Assembly: GCF_002803085.1 (NCBI RefSeq)
Contig: NZ_NNBJ01000007.1
Span: forward strand, 124,001 to 188,000
Source: Streptomyces sp. CB01201
Lineage (GTDB): Bacteria; Actinomycetota; Actinomycetes; Streptomycetales; Streptomycetaceae
Length of the DNA: 64,000 nucleotides
Reading direction: 5' to 3'
Shown: positions 1 through 8,519 of the stretch, piece by piece
How positions within the stretch are numbered: position 1 is the stretch's first letter
Layout of the letters: each line of letters opens with the position of its first letter
Position numbers and translations under genes: made by a program
Notes under the pieces: model-generated
The model's database searches: none
What the model was told of the DNA's origin: nothing
Seen by the model: only the letters and a program-made list of their open reading frames with translations

Positions 1-380
1 CCGAGGGCCTCTACCGCATCAAGGGCTTCATCGACTTCGGCGCGGCCGACCCCCGCAACCGCTACGGCCTGCACGCGGTCGGCCGGTTCCTGCGCTTCCA
101 CCCCGAGCCGTGGCCGCCCGGACCGGGGCACCGCACCGAGCTCGTCCTCATCGGCGCCGGCATCGACGCGCCCGCCCTGGAGGCCCAGCTCGCCGGCTGT
201 GTCAGCGACCGCCCGGACGAGACCCCCGCCGAACACGCGATGTGGGGCGTCCTGCGGTATGTGCCCGAGCCCGAGGGCCCGGCAGAGGGCGGGGAACCGG
301 CAGCGGCCTGGGGACGGGAAGGGGCCGGGGGACGGGAAGAGGCCGGGGAGTTCGCCGAACTCCCCGGTCCCGTCGACTAG
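1..380 (+). CDS. CobW-type GTP-binding protein, C-terminal part
   Basis: The gene enters from outside the window; the frame starts at base 3 and ends at the TAG at 378-380, giving 125 residues. The visible part reads like a CobW C-terminal domain: a RIKGFIDF segment, then LHAVGRFLRFHPEPW and TELVLIGAGID, followed by a Gly/Glu-rich tail. CobW/COG0523 proteins are P-loop GTPases that act as metal chaperones; the GTPase half is not visible. It converges on parC with only 28 bases between the stop codons. Confidence 0.75.
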   Translation, partial: EGLYRIKGFIDFGAADPRNRYGLHAVGRFLRFHPEPWPPGPGHRTELVLIGAGIDAPALEAQLAGCVSDRPDETPAEHAMWGVLRYVPEPEGPAEGGEPAAAWGREGAGGREEAGEFAELPGPVD

Positions 381-408
381 TTGGCGCCCGGCGGTGCCGC
401 TTCCCGTG

Positions 409-2871
409 TTACGAGGAGGGCCCCGCCAGGACCGCCACGGGGGAGGGCAGCGGGGTGCCCGAGCCGTCGCGGCGCGGGTCGATCTCCGGGAGCTGGGCCG
501 GGGTGCCGTTGGTCTGGGCGGCGCGGGCCGGGGCCGGGCCCGCCCAGGCCAGGACCAGCTTGTCCTCGCCCTTCAGGAACCGCTGGCAGCGCACACCGCC
601 GGTGGCCCGGCCCTTGCGCGGATACTGATCGAACGGCGTCAGCTTCGCCGACACCGCCGCGTCGCCGAGCAGCGTCGCCCCCGAACCGGCCACCGAGAAC
701 ACCACCGCGTCGCCGGCCGGGTCGACCGCCGTGAACGAGATCACCTTGGCGCCGTCGGTCAGCTTGATGCCGGCCATGCCGCCCGCGGCCCGGCCCTGCG
801 GGCGCACCTGGCTCGCCTGGTAGCGCAGGAGCTGGGCGTCGTCGGTGATGAAGACCAGGTCCTCCTCGCCGGTGCGCAGCTCGGCCGCGCCCACGATCCG
901 GTCACCGTCCTTGAGGGTGATGACCTCCAACTCGTCCTTGTTCGCCGGGTAGTCGGGCACGACGCGCTTGACGACGCCCTGCTCGGTGCCGATCGCGAGG
1001 CCGGGCGAGGACTCGTCGAGCGTGGTCAGGCAGACCACCGTCTCGTCCGGCTCCAGGGAGGACAGGAACTCCGAGATCGGGGCGCCGCCCGACAGGTTGG
1101 GCGCGGAGGCCGTGTCCGGGAGCTGCGGCAGGTCGATCACCGCCAGCCTCAGCAGCCGCCCGGTGGACGTCACCACACCCACGTCGCCGCGCTGGGTGGC
1201 GGGCACGGCCGAGACGATCACATCGTGCTTGACCCGCTTGTCCTCCTCGCCGGCCACGAACGGCTCACTGCCCGCGGTGCGGGCCAGCAGGCCCGTCGAG
1301 GAGAGCAGCACCCGGCACGGGTCGTCCGCGACCTCCAGGGCCACGGCCGCGATCGGGGCGCCCGCCGACTCCAGCAGGACCGTGCGCCGGTCGGTGCTGA
1401 ACTTCTTGGCCACCGCGGCCAGTTCGGCCGAGACCAGCTTGCGCAGTTCGCCGTCCGAGTCCAGGATCCCGGTCAGCTCGTCGATCTCGCCGGTCAGCCG
1501 GTCGCGCTCGCTCTCCAGCTCGATCCGGTCGAACCTGGTGAGGCGGCGCAGCGGGGTGTCCAGGATGTACTGCGTCTGGATCTCGCTCAGCGAGAAGTGC
1601 TCGATGAGCCGCTCCTTCGCCTGCGCCGAGTTGTCACTCGACCGGATGATCCTGATGACCTCGTCGATGTCGACCAGGGCGACCAGCAGGCCCTCGACCA
1701 GGTGCAGCCGGTCCCGGCGCTTGGTGCGGCGGAACTCGCTGCGCCGGCGCACCACGGTGAAGCGGTGGTCGAGGTAGACCTCCAGGAGCTCCTTGAGGCC
1801 GAGCGTGAGCGGCTGGCCGTCCACCAGGGCCACGTTGTTGATGCCGAAGGACTCCTCCATCGGCGTCAGCTTGTAGAGCTGCTCCAGGACGGCCTCCGGC
1901 ACGAAGCCGTTCTTGATCTCGATGACCAGACGCAGGCCGTGCGAGCGGTCGGTCAGGTCCTTCACATCGGCGATGCCCTGGAGCTTCTTCGAGCCGACCA
2001 GGTCCTTGATCTTGGAGATGACCTTCTCCGGGCCGACCGTGAACGGCAGCTCGGTGACGACCAGGCCCTTGCGGCGGGCCGTCACGTTCTCCACCGAGGC
2101 GGTGGCGCGGATCTTGAAGGTGCCGCGGCCCGACTCGTAGGCGTCCTTGATCCCGCCCAGGCCCACGATGCGCCCGCCGGTCGGCAGGTCGGGGCCCGGC
2201 ACGAAGCGCATCAGCGCCTCCAGGTCGGCCTGCGGGTGCCGGATCAGATGGCGGGCCGCCGCGATGACCTCGCCGAGGTTGTGCGGCGGCATGTTGGTCG
2301 CCATGCCGACCGCGATCCCGGAGGAGCCGTTCACCAGCAGATTGGGATAGGCGGCCGGCAGGGCCACCGGCTCCTGCTCCTGGCCGTCGTAGTTCGAGGC
2401 GAAGTCGACCGTGTCCTCGTCGATGGACTCCGTCATGAGCGAGGTGGCGTCGGCCATCTTGCACTCGGTGTACCGCATGGCGGCCGGCGGGTCGTCGTTG
2501 CCGAGCGAGCCGAAGTTGCCGTGGCCGTTGACCAGCGGAAGCCGCATGGAGAACGGCTGGGCCATGCGCACCAGGGCGTCGTAGATGGAGGCGTCGCCGT
2601 GCGGGTGCAGCTTGCCCATCACCTCGCCGACGACCCGGGCGCACTTCACATAGCCCCGGTCGGGGCGCAGGCCCATCTCGTTCATCTGGTAGACGATCCG
2701 GCGCTGGACGGGCTTCATTCCGTCCCGTGCGTCCGGCAGGGCCCGCGAGTAGATCACGGAGTACGCGTACTCAAGGAAGGAGCCCTGCATCTCGTCGACG
2801 ACGTCGATGTCGAGGATCCGCTCCTCGAAGTCGTCGGGCGGCGGCGGGGTCTTCGTGCTGCGGCGGGCCAT
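409..2871 (-). CDS. parC: DNA topoisomerase IV subunit A (GyrA/ParC family)
   Basis: At 820 residues this is a full-length type IIA topoisomerase A subunit, which breaks and rejoins DNA and, with ParE, unlinks daughter chromosomes. The breakage-reunion core shows the HPHGDASIYDAL segment (about residues 88-99) and AAMRYTE with the catalytic tyrosine near residue 134. The C-terminal third holds the beta-pinwheel repeats. The residue after HPHGD is alanine rather than the serine of E. coli GyrA; this quinolone-determining position is also alanine in mycobacterial GyrA. A separate GyrA is expected elsewhere. The position next to CobW and the M16 pair matches the Streptomyces parC locus. It is divergent from the first M16 gene. 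Confidence 0.93.
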   Translation of the reverse strand: MARRSTKTPPPPDDFEERILDIDVVDEMQGSFLEYAYSVIYSRALPDARDGMKPVQRRIVYQMNEMGLRPDRGYVKCARVVGEVMGKLHPHGDASIYDALVRMAQPFSMRLPLVNGHGNFGSLGNDDPPAAMRYTECKMADATSLMTESIDEDTVDFASNYDGQEQEPVALPAAYPNLLVNGSSGIAVGMATNMPPHNLGEVIAAARHLIRHPQADLEALMRFVPGPDLPTGGRIVGLGGIKDAYESGRGTFKIRATASVENVTARRKGLVVTELPFTVGPEKVISKIKDLVGSKKLQGIADVKDLTDRSHGLRLVIEIKNGFVPEAVLEQLYKLTPMEESFGINNVALVDGQPLTLGLKELLEVYLDHRFTVVRRRSEFRRTKRRDRLHLVEGLLVALVDIDEVIRIIRSSDNSAQAKERLIEHFSLSEIQTQYILDTPLRRLTRFDRIELESERDRLTGEIDELTGILDSDGELRKLVSAELAAVAKKFSTDRRTVLLESAGAPIAAVALEVADDPCRVLLSSTGLLARTAGSEPFVAGEEDKRVKHDVIVSAVPATQRGDVGVVTSTGRLLRLAVIDLPQLPDTASAPNLSGGAPISEFLSSLEPDETVVCLTTLDESSPGLAIGTEQGVVKRVVPDYPANKDELEVITLKDGDRIVGAAELRTGEEDLVFITDDAQLLRYQASQVRPQGRAAGGMAGIKLTDGAKVISFTAVDPAGDAVVFSVAGSGATLLGDAAVSAKLTPFDQYPRKGRATGGVRCQRFLKGEDKLVLAWAGPAPARAAQTNGTPAQLPEIDPRRDGSGTPLPSPVAVLAGPSS

Positions 2872-3073
2872 CGCGGCTGCTGCTCCTTCACGTACCGGAT
2901 CGGATCTCTGATGCCGACCATTGTGGACCGTCCCACTGACAACGCCGACCGCGACCCGGGAACTTCGCCAGGTGCCCGCGCGCTTGCATACAGTGGCAGG
3001 ACTTCTTTACGTAAGGGTTCTCCCGCCAGTACTTCACACAGCGGTACTGCACATCGCGAACGAAGGGACGTAC

Positions 3074-4417
3074 ATGCCCATGGGTCACACGGCCACCGCG
3101 CAGGCCGGCTCCGGCGGTCTGACAGCGACTGAGCACCGACTGGCCAACGGCCTGCGCGTGGTGCTCTCCGAGGACCACCTGACCCCGGTCGCGGCGGTGT
3201 GCCTCTGGTACGACGTCGGCTCGCGCCACGAGGTCAAGGGCCGCACCGGCCTCGCCCACCTCTTCGAGCACCTCATGTTCCAGGGCTCCCACCAGGTGCA
3301 CGGCAACGGCCACTTCGAGCTGGTGCAGGGTGCGGGCGGTTCGCTGAACGGCACCACCAGCTTCGAGCGCACCAACTACTTCGAGACCATGCCCGCCCAC
3401 CAGGTCGAGCTCGCGCTCTGGCTGGAGGCCGACCGCATGGGCTCGCTGCTCGCCGCGCTGGACGAGCAGTCGATGGACAACCAGCGCGACGTCGTCAAGA
3501 ACGAGCGCCGCCAGCGCTACGACAACGTCCCCTACGGCACCGCCTTCGAGAAGCTGACGGCGCTCGCCTACCCGGAGGGCCACCCCTACCACCACACGCC
3601 GATCGGCTCGATGGCCGATCTGGACGCGGCGACCCTGGAGGACGCGCGGAACTTCTTCCGCACGTACTACGCGCCCAACAACGCGGTGCTCTCCGTGGTC
3701 GGCGACATCGACCCGGAGCAGACGCTGGCCTGGGTGGAGAAGTACTTCGGCTCCATCCCCGGCCACGACGGCAAGCAGCCGCCGCGCGACGGCTCGCTGC
3801 CCGACACCATCGGCGGGCAGCTGCGCGAGGTCGTCGAGGAGGACGTCCCGGCGCGCGCCCTGATGGCCGCCTACCGGCTGCCCCACGACGGCACCCGCGA
3901 GGCGGACGCGGCCGACCTGGCGCTGACCGTCCTCGGCGGCGGCGAGTCCTCCCGGCTGCACAACCGCTTGGTCCGCCGCGACCGCACCGCGGTGGCCGCG
4001 GGCTTCGGCCTGCTGCGCCTGGCCGGCGCGCCCTCGCTCGGCTGGCTCGACGTCAAGACGTCCGGCGGTGTCGAGGTCGAGGACATCGAGACCGCGGTCG
4101 ACGACGAGCTCGCGCGGTTCGCGGCCGAGGGCCCGACCGCGGAGGAGATGGAGCGCGCCCAGGCCCAGTTGGAGCGCGAATGGCTCGACCGGCTCGGCAC
4201 CGTGGCGGGCCGCGCCGACGAACTGTGCCGCTACGCCGTCCTGTTCGGCGACCCGCAGCTCGCCCTGACCGCGGTGGACCGCGTCCTTGACATCACCGCC
4301 GAGGAGGTCCAGGCGGTCGCCGCCGCGACGCTGCGCCCCGACAACCGGGCGGTCCTGGTGTACGAGCCCACCGCGGCACCCGAGGCAGGCAACGAAGAGG
4401 AAGAGGCGGGCCAGTGA
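3074..4417 (+). CDS. M16 family zinc metallopeptidase, catalytic subunit
   Basis: This 447-residue insulinase/pitrilysin-like peptidase keeps the inverted zinc motif HLFEH (His62, Glu65, His66) and the downstream NERRQ segment that supplies the third ligand. The ATG at 3074 follows a GAAGGGA ribosome site; a second ATG lies 6 bases on. It overlaps the next gene by GTGA. That partner lacks the zinc motif, so the two probably form a heterodimer like the mitochondrial processing peptidase. No signal peptide is evident, so it is probably cytoplasmic. Confidence 0.9.
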   Translation: MPMGHTATAQAGSGGLTATEHRLANGLRVVLSEDHLTPVAAVCLWYDVGSRHEVKGRTGLAHLFEHLMFQGSHQVHGNGHFELVQGAGGSLNGTTSFERTNYFETMPAHQVELALWLEADRMGSLLAALDEQSMDNQRDVVKNERRQRYDNVPYGTAFEKLTALAYPEGHPYHHTPIGSMADLDAATLEDARNFFRTYYAPNNAVLSVVGDIDPEQTLAWVEKYFGSIPGHDGKQPPRDGSLPDTIGGQLREVVEEDVPARALMAAYRLPHDGTREADAADLALTVLGGGESSRLHNRLVRRDRTAVAAGFGLLRLAGAPSLGWLDVKTSGGVEVEDIETAVDDELARFAAEGPTAEEMERAQAQLEREWLDRLGTVAGRADELCRYAVLFGDPQLALTAVDRVLDITAEEVQAVAAATLRPDNRAVLVYEPTAAPEAGNEEEEAGQ

Positions 4418-5799
4418 CGGACGCTGTCGTGACCATGGAGTTCCACCCGCAGCCGGCCGCGGGCCCCGCGACCCCGTGGGCCTTCCCGGCCCCCGAGCGC
4501 GGCACGCTCGGCAACGGCATGACCGTGCTGCGCTGCCACCGGCCGGGCCAGCAGGTCGTCGCCGTCGAGGTCTTCCTCGCGGCTCCGCTGGACGCCGAGC
4601 CCGAGGGCCTGGACGGCGTCGCCACGATCATGGCGCGCGCCCTGACCGAGGGCACCGACAAGCACTCGGCCGAGGAGTTCGCCGCCGAGCTGGAGCGCTG
4701 CGGCGCCACGCTCGACGCGCACGCCGACCACCCGGGCCTGCGGGTCTCCCTCGAAGTGCCGGTCTCCCGGCTGCCGAAGGCGCTCTCGCTGCTCGCCGAG
4801 GCGCTGCGGGCCCCCGCGTTCGCCGACTCCGAGATCGAGCGCCTGGTGCGCAACCGGCTCGACGAGATCCCGCACGAGCAGGCCAACCCGGCCCGCCGCG
4901 CCGCCAAGCAGCTCGCCAAGGAGCTCTTCCCGGCCTCCTCGCGCATGTCCCGGCCGCGCCAGGGCACCGAGGAGACCGTCGCCGCCATCGACGCGGCCGC
5001 GGTGCGTGCCTTCTACGAGGCGCATGTGCGCCCCTCGACGGCCGTCACCGTGGTGGTGGGCGACCTGGCGGGCACCGACCTCGACGCGATCCTCGCGGAC
5101 ACCCTGGGCGACTGGACCGGCAACACCGCCGAGCCGCGCCCGGTTCCGCCGATCACCGCCGACGACCGCGGCCGGGTCGTCATCGTGGACCGCCCGGGCG
5201 CGGTCCAGACGCAGCTGCTCATCGGCCGCATCGGCCCCGACCGCCACGACCGGGTCTGGGCGGCCCAGGTGCTCGGCACGTACTGCCTCGGCGGCACCCT
5301 GACCTCGCGGCTCGACCGGGTGCTGCGCGAGGAGAAGGGCTACACCTACGGGGTGCGGTCCTTCGGCCAGGTGCTGCGCTCGGGTCCGGACGGCGGCGCC
5401 TCGATGCTCGCCATCACCGGCTCGGTCGACACCCCGAACACCGGCCCCGCCCTGGACGACCTGTGGAAGGTGCTGCGCAAGCTCGCCGCGGAGGGCCTCA
5501 CGGACGCCGAGCGCGAGACGGCCGTGCAGAACCTGGTGGGCGTCGCGCCGCTGAAGTACGAGACCGCGGCGGCCGTCGCCGGGACGCTGGCCGACCAGGT
5601 CGAGCAGTTCCTTCCGGACGACTACCAGGCCCAGTTGTACGCCCAGCTCGCGGACACCGGCACCGTGGAGGCGACGGCGGCCGTCGTCAACGCCTTCCCG
5701 GCCGACCGGCTCGTCACGGTCCTGGTCGGTGACGCGGCGCAGATCGCGGAGCCGGTCAAGGCGCTCGGGATCGGTGAAGTCACCGTCGTCACGGGCTGA
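4414..5799 (+). CDS. M16 family peptidase-like protein, non-catalytic partner
   Basis: This 461-residue protein has the M16 fold but lacks HxxEH: the equivalent region reads GLDGVATIMARAL. It keeps the R..Y substrate-binding signature near the C-terminal half (REEKGYTYGVRSF). Such subunits pair with an active M16 subunit. The GTG start at 4414 overlaps the previous stop (GTGA), so the pair is translationally coupled. A strong hairpin follows the stop. Confidence 0.88.
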   Translation: MTDAVVTMEFHPQPAAGPATPWAFPAPERGTLGNGMTVLRCHRPGQQVVAVEVFLAAPLDAEPEGLDGVATIMARALTEGTDKHSAEEFAAELERCGATLDAHADHPGLRVSLEVPVSRLPKALSLLAEALRAPAFADSEIERLVRNRLDEIPHEQANPARRAAKQLAKELFPASSRMSRPRQGTEETVAAIDAAAVRAFYEAHVRPSTAVTVVVGDLAGTDLDAILADTLGDWTGNTAEPRPVPPITADDRGRVVIVDRPGAVQTQLLIGRIGPDRHDRVWAAQVLGTYCLGGTLTSRLDRVLREEKGYTYGVRSFGQVLRSGPDGGASMLAITGSVDTPNTGPALDDLWKVLRKLAAEGLTDAERETAVQNLVGVAPLKYETAAAVAGTLADQVEQFLPDDYQAQLYAQLADTGTVEATAAVVNAFPADRLVTVLVGDAAQIAEPVKALGIGEVTVVTG

Positions 5800-5844
5800 T
5801 TGAGGTCCCGGGGCCGCCGAGCGGGCCGGGACGGACGAGGACAC

Positions 5845-5882
5845 GGAGGACCCCGGAGGCGCCTGAGCCGCCGGGGTCCTCC
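5845..5882 (+). terminator. Hairpin terminator after M16 pair
   Basis: A perfect 12-bp inverted repeat (GGAGGACCCCGG / CCGGGGTCCTCC, arms 5845-5856 and 5871-5882) with a 14-base loop lies 46 bases after the M16 stop. There is no T-run, as is common in Streptomyces. Confidence 0.8.
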
Positions 5883-6017
5883 CGTATGTCCGGTTTATTG
5901 GGGAGGTTGCCTGTCTGTCATGTGGCGTGCGCTACAAAAACCTGTGTGTGTTTGGTGATTGAAAGACGAGACGTTTAGCGTCGGTCCCGCTGTCCGTCAC
6001 CACCCGTCGCAGCCGCG

Positions 6018-6172
6018 GCACCGGTCAGTGATCGCCGAGTCCCCGATGGCGCGAGCCAGGGGAGCCGGGGACCCACTCAGTCCCTGGGGTGAATCGGACC
6101 CCTCCGCCCGCGGAGGAGCCCGTAGGAGACCTTCCTGCTCCGAACCCGTCAGCTAACCCGGTAGGCGAGATG
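6018..6172 (+). promoter_or_regulatory. Cyclic-di-AMP riboswitch (ydaO-yuaA type)
   Basis: The leader of the M23 gene carries the conserved blocks of the actinobacterial ydaO-type element: CGCCGAGTCC near 6032, GGGGTGAATCGG at 6086-6097, a GC hairpin around 6101-6118, and CGAACCCGTCAGCTAACCCG followed by GTAGGCG at 6141-6167. This class binds c-di-AMP, generally switches expression off, and is common before cell-wall hydrolase genes in actinomycetes. The element ends about 25 bases before the start codon. The boundaries are approximate. Confidence 0.85.
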
Positions 6173-6195
6173 GAAGGAAAGGACACCGCCGCTAC

Positions 6196-6960
6196 ATGGC
6201 GTTCACCCGTGCCACCGGGAAGCACCGCGCGCCCAGCCGAATGACGCGCCGCAGCGCGAACATCGCGGGCATCGCCACCCTGGCCACCGCCGGAGTCGTA
6301 GGCACCCTCGCCTCCCCGGCCGTCGCCGCCCCGAGCAGCACCACCGACACCGGTCTCAGCCAGGCCATCGTCATCGGCGACTCGATCGCCGACCAGCTCG
6401 GTGCCCAGGCCGACGCGCAGAAGCAGGCCGCCGCGAAGGCGCGGGCGCAGGCCGAGGCCGAGGCCGCCGCCAAGCGCAAGGCCGAGCAGCGCGCCCAGGA
6501 GGCGCGCGAGGCCAAGGAGCGCGCCGCGCGCGAGGCGGAGCGCAAGCGCCTCAACACGTTCGTGGCGCCCATATCCGGCAGCTATGTGTCCACCGGCTAC
6601 AAGTCCGGCGGATCGCTGTGGTCCTCCGGCAGCCACACCGGCATCGACTTCCATGCGGGGATCGGCACTTCGGTCCACGCGGTGGGTCTCGGCACCGTCG
6701 TCGAGGCCGGTGACGGGGGTGCCTACGGCAACAACATCGTGATCCGGATGCACGACGGCACCTACACCCAGTACGGCCACCTGTCGGTCATCCAGGTCTC
6801 CGTCGGCCAGTCCGTCGAGCCCGGCCAGCAGATCGCCCTGTCGGGCAACACCGGCAACACCACCGGCCCGCACCTGCACTTCGAGGCCCGCACCGGGCCG
6901 GAGTACGGCACGGACATCGACCCGATCGCCTATCTGCGCTCGCACGGCGTCAGCGTCTGA
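6196..6960 (+). CDS. Secreted M23 (LytM) family cell-wall endopeptidase
   Basis: This 254-residue protein has a twin-Arg-rich basic start and a hydrophobic signal segment ending near ASPAVA-AP (about residue 45). A charged Ala/Glu/Lys-rich coiled coil follows (about 70-120), then a C-terminal LytM domain. The domain shows the zinc and catalytic signatures HTGIDFHAG and GPHLHFEART. It should cleave peptidoglycan cross-bridges outside the membrane. The riboswitch upstream ties its expression to c-di-AMP. A purine-rich ribosome site (AAGGAAAGGA) lies at 6174-6183. A terminator follows. Confidence 0.92.
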   Translation: MAFTRATGKHRAPSRMTRRSANIAGIATLATAGVVGTLASPAVAAPSSTTDTGLSQAIVIGDSIADQLGAQADAQKQAAAKARAQAEAEAAAKRKAEQRAQEAREAKERAAREAERKRLNTFVAPISGSYVSTGYKSGGSLWSSGSHTGIDFHAGIGTSVHAVGLGTVVEAGDGGAYGNNIVIRMHDGTYTQYGHLSVIQVSVGQSVEPGQQIALSGNTGNTTGPHLHFEARTGPEYGTDIDPIAYLRSHGVSV

Positions 6961-6989
6961 GCCGCCCCCCGGCGCACTCCGCGCATCCC

Positions 6990-7020
6990 GAAGGCCCCCG
7001 GCACCGAGCCGGGGGCCTTC
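6990..7020 (+). terminator. Terminator after M23 gene
   Basis: A perfect 13-bp stem (GAAGGCCCCCGGC with its complement) and 5-base loop lie 30 bases after the M23 stop. Confidence 0.85.
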
Positions 7021-7142
7021 GGCATTGGCCAAAAGATATCCCCTGGTTCCGGCCCGTCACGTGGAATTAACAGGGCCTGCAATAGAGTCGCGAAAAAGCC
7101 TTGGTCGACCGCGTTCCGCGGGGAATGAAGCGGAGGTTCGCC

Positions 7143-7820
7143 ATGCGCATTCCGGCGCATTCGGTATGCACGGCCATACGCGACGACATCGTCACGGGTG
7201 TCTTCGAGCGCGGCGGCCGGCTCACCGAGGAAGTCCTGGCCCGCCGTTACGGCGTCTCCCGTGTCCCGGTCCGTGAGGCGCTGCGCACCCTGGAGTCCGA
7301 GGGGTTCGTGACCACCCGCAGACACGCCGGCGCCTGTGTGGCCGAGCCGACCGACGTGGAGGCCGCCGATCTCCTCGAACTGCGCGTCCTGCTGGAGCCG
7401 TTGGCCGCCGCGCGGGCCGCACGCCGGCGCACCGAGGCCCATCTCAAGGTGCTGCGCGGCCTGGTGAGGCTGGGTCAGGACCGGGCCAGGCGCGGCCAGG
7501 GCGAGGATCTGCGCTCGCTCGGCGGCTGGTACCACGAGACGCTCGCCCAGGCCTCCGCGAGCCCGGGGCTCATCGCGATGCTCACGCAGCTGCGGCACAA
7601 GGTCGCCTGGATGTACGCGGTCGAGACGCCGGCGAGCCCCACCGAGGCGTGGGCCGAACTCGGCGCCATCACCGACGCGGTGACCCGCGGCGACGCCGAA
7701 CGCGCCCGCTCGCTCACGGCGCTCGCCGCCGAGCGGTCCTTTTCCGCCCATCGGCTGCGCGCGGCGCCACCCGTGAGAACTCCGCAACATCCCGTCAACA
7801 CGGCGAGTGCCCGCGCTTAA
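7143..7820 (+). CDS. GntR-family transcriptional regulator (FCD type)
   Basis: A 225-residue regulator. The N-terminal winged helix shows IRDDIVTGVFERGGRL, the recognition segment YGVSRVPVREALRTLE and a wing (residues about 8-75). An all-helical FCD-like effector domain follows (ELRVLLEPLAAARAA to the C-terminus). The start at 7143 is chosen because CGGAGG lies 6 bases upstream; in-frame codons at 7101 and 7125 lack such a site. The ligand cannot be read from sequence. It lies opposite ptsH with a shared terminator region between them. Confidence 0.85.
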   Translation: MRIPAHSVCTAIRDDIVTGVFERGGRLTEEVLARRYGVSRVPVREALRTLESEGFVTTRRHAGACVAEPTDVEAADLLELRVLLEPLAAARAARRRTEAHLKVLRGLVRLGQDRARRGQGEDLRSLGGWYHETLAQASASPGLIAMLTQLRHKVAWMYAVETPASPTEAWAELGAITDAVTRGDAERARSLTALAAERSFSAHRLRAAPPVRTPQHPVNTASARA

Positions 7821-8017
7821 CGGCGGAGCCGTATACAAGAAGGCGATCGATCAGCGCTGCATTGTGCTGCCCGGAAAGCCGAATTCCTCCGCCCGTAAAG
7901 CCGCATGGCCGTGCCGGGGCGGGCGCACGTTTCCTTCAGGGGCCCGCGTTCCCTTCATGGGCCGCCCCGAAAGAGGCAATCGATGCGGCCGCACCGGAAT
8001 CCACGGGAAAACAGAAC

Positions 8018-8049
8018 GGCCGCGGAACCCCAATGCGGGTTCCGCGGCC
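8018..8049 (-). terminator. Terminator after ptsH
   Basis: A perfect 13-bp stem (GGCCGCGGAACCC / GGGTTCCGCGGCC) with a 6-base loop lies between the convergent GntR gene and ptsH. It is closest to the ptsH stop and could serve both directions. Confidence 0.8.
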
Positions 8050-8084
8050 CTTCGGTGTGCCGCCGACGGCGTGTGCCGACCGGA

Positions 8085-8366
8085 TCAGACGGTCTCGGGG
8101 AGCTCCTCAAGGCCCTCGGCGACCAGCTTGGCCAGCCGGTCCAGCGCGGCGTCCGCGCCCTCGGCGTCGGAGGCCAGCACGATCTCCTCGCCGCCCTGCG
8201 CACCCAGACCGAGCACCGCGAGCATGGACGCGGCGTTGACCGGGTTGCCGTCGGCCTTGGCGATCGTCATGGGGACTCCGGCAGCCGTGGCGGCACGGAC
8301 GAAGATGGACGCGGGGCGGGCGTGCAGGCCCTCGGCCCAGCCGACGTTGACGCGGCGCTCAGCCAT
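8085..8366 (-). CDS. ptsH: Phosphocarrier protein HPr
   Basis: This 93-residue protein is HPr of the sugar phosphotransferase system. It accepts phosphate from enzyme I on His15 (motif GLHARPAS) and passes it to EIIA proteins. A serine at residue 47 in NAASMLAVL aligns with the regulatory Ser46 of low-GC Gram-positives, although HPr kinase is usually absent from streptomycetes. The length and start (ATG at 8364-8366) fit the family. It is monocistronic here, divergent from the Pat-like gene. Confidence 0.95.
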   Translation of the reverse strand: MAERRVNVGWAEGLHARPASIFVRAATAAGVPMTIAKADGNPVNAASMLAVLGLGAQGGEEIVLASDAEGADAALDRLAKLVAEGLEELPETV

Positions 8367-8506
8367 GGTGTTGCCCTTCGAAATCTCTGACGGTTGTCTA
8401 GACCAGTCTCTCACGGGGTGTGCGGTGCTCGTACCGACCTTAGGCCCCAGTGTGCCGCCGATCGGCCCTCCCCACCTTGCCCCGGCGCGTACGGGCCCGC
8501 GACCCG

Positions 8507-8519
8507 TACGCTTTCGGTA
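8507..8519 (+). promoter_or_regulatory. -10 element of a leaderless promoter
   Basis: TACGCT at 8507-8512 ends 6 bases before the ATG at 8519, so transcription would start at or next to the start codon. No ribosome site precedes this ATG. Confidence 0.5.

Noticed and set aside
199..3132. 977-aa plus-strand ORF opposite parC
   Set aside because: It is antisense to a complete parC, low in complexity (Arg/Gly/His/Leu-rich) and has no motif; it is a typical high-GC shadow frame.
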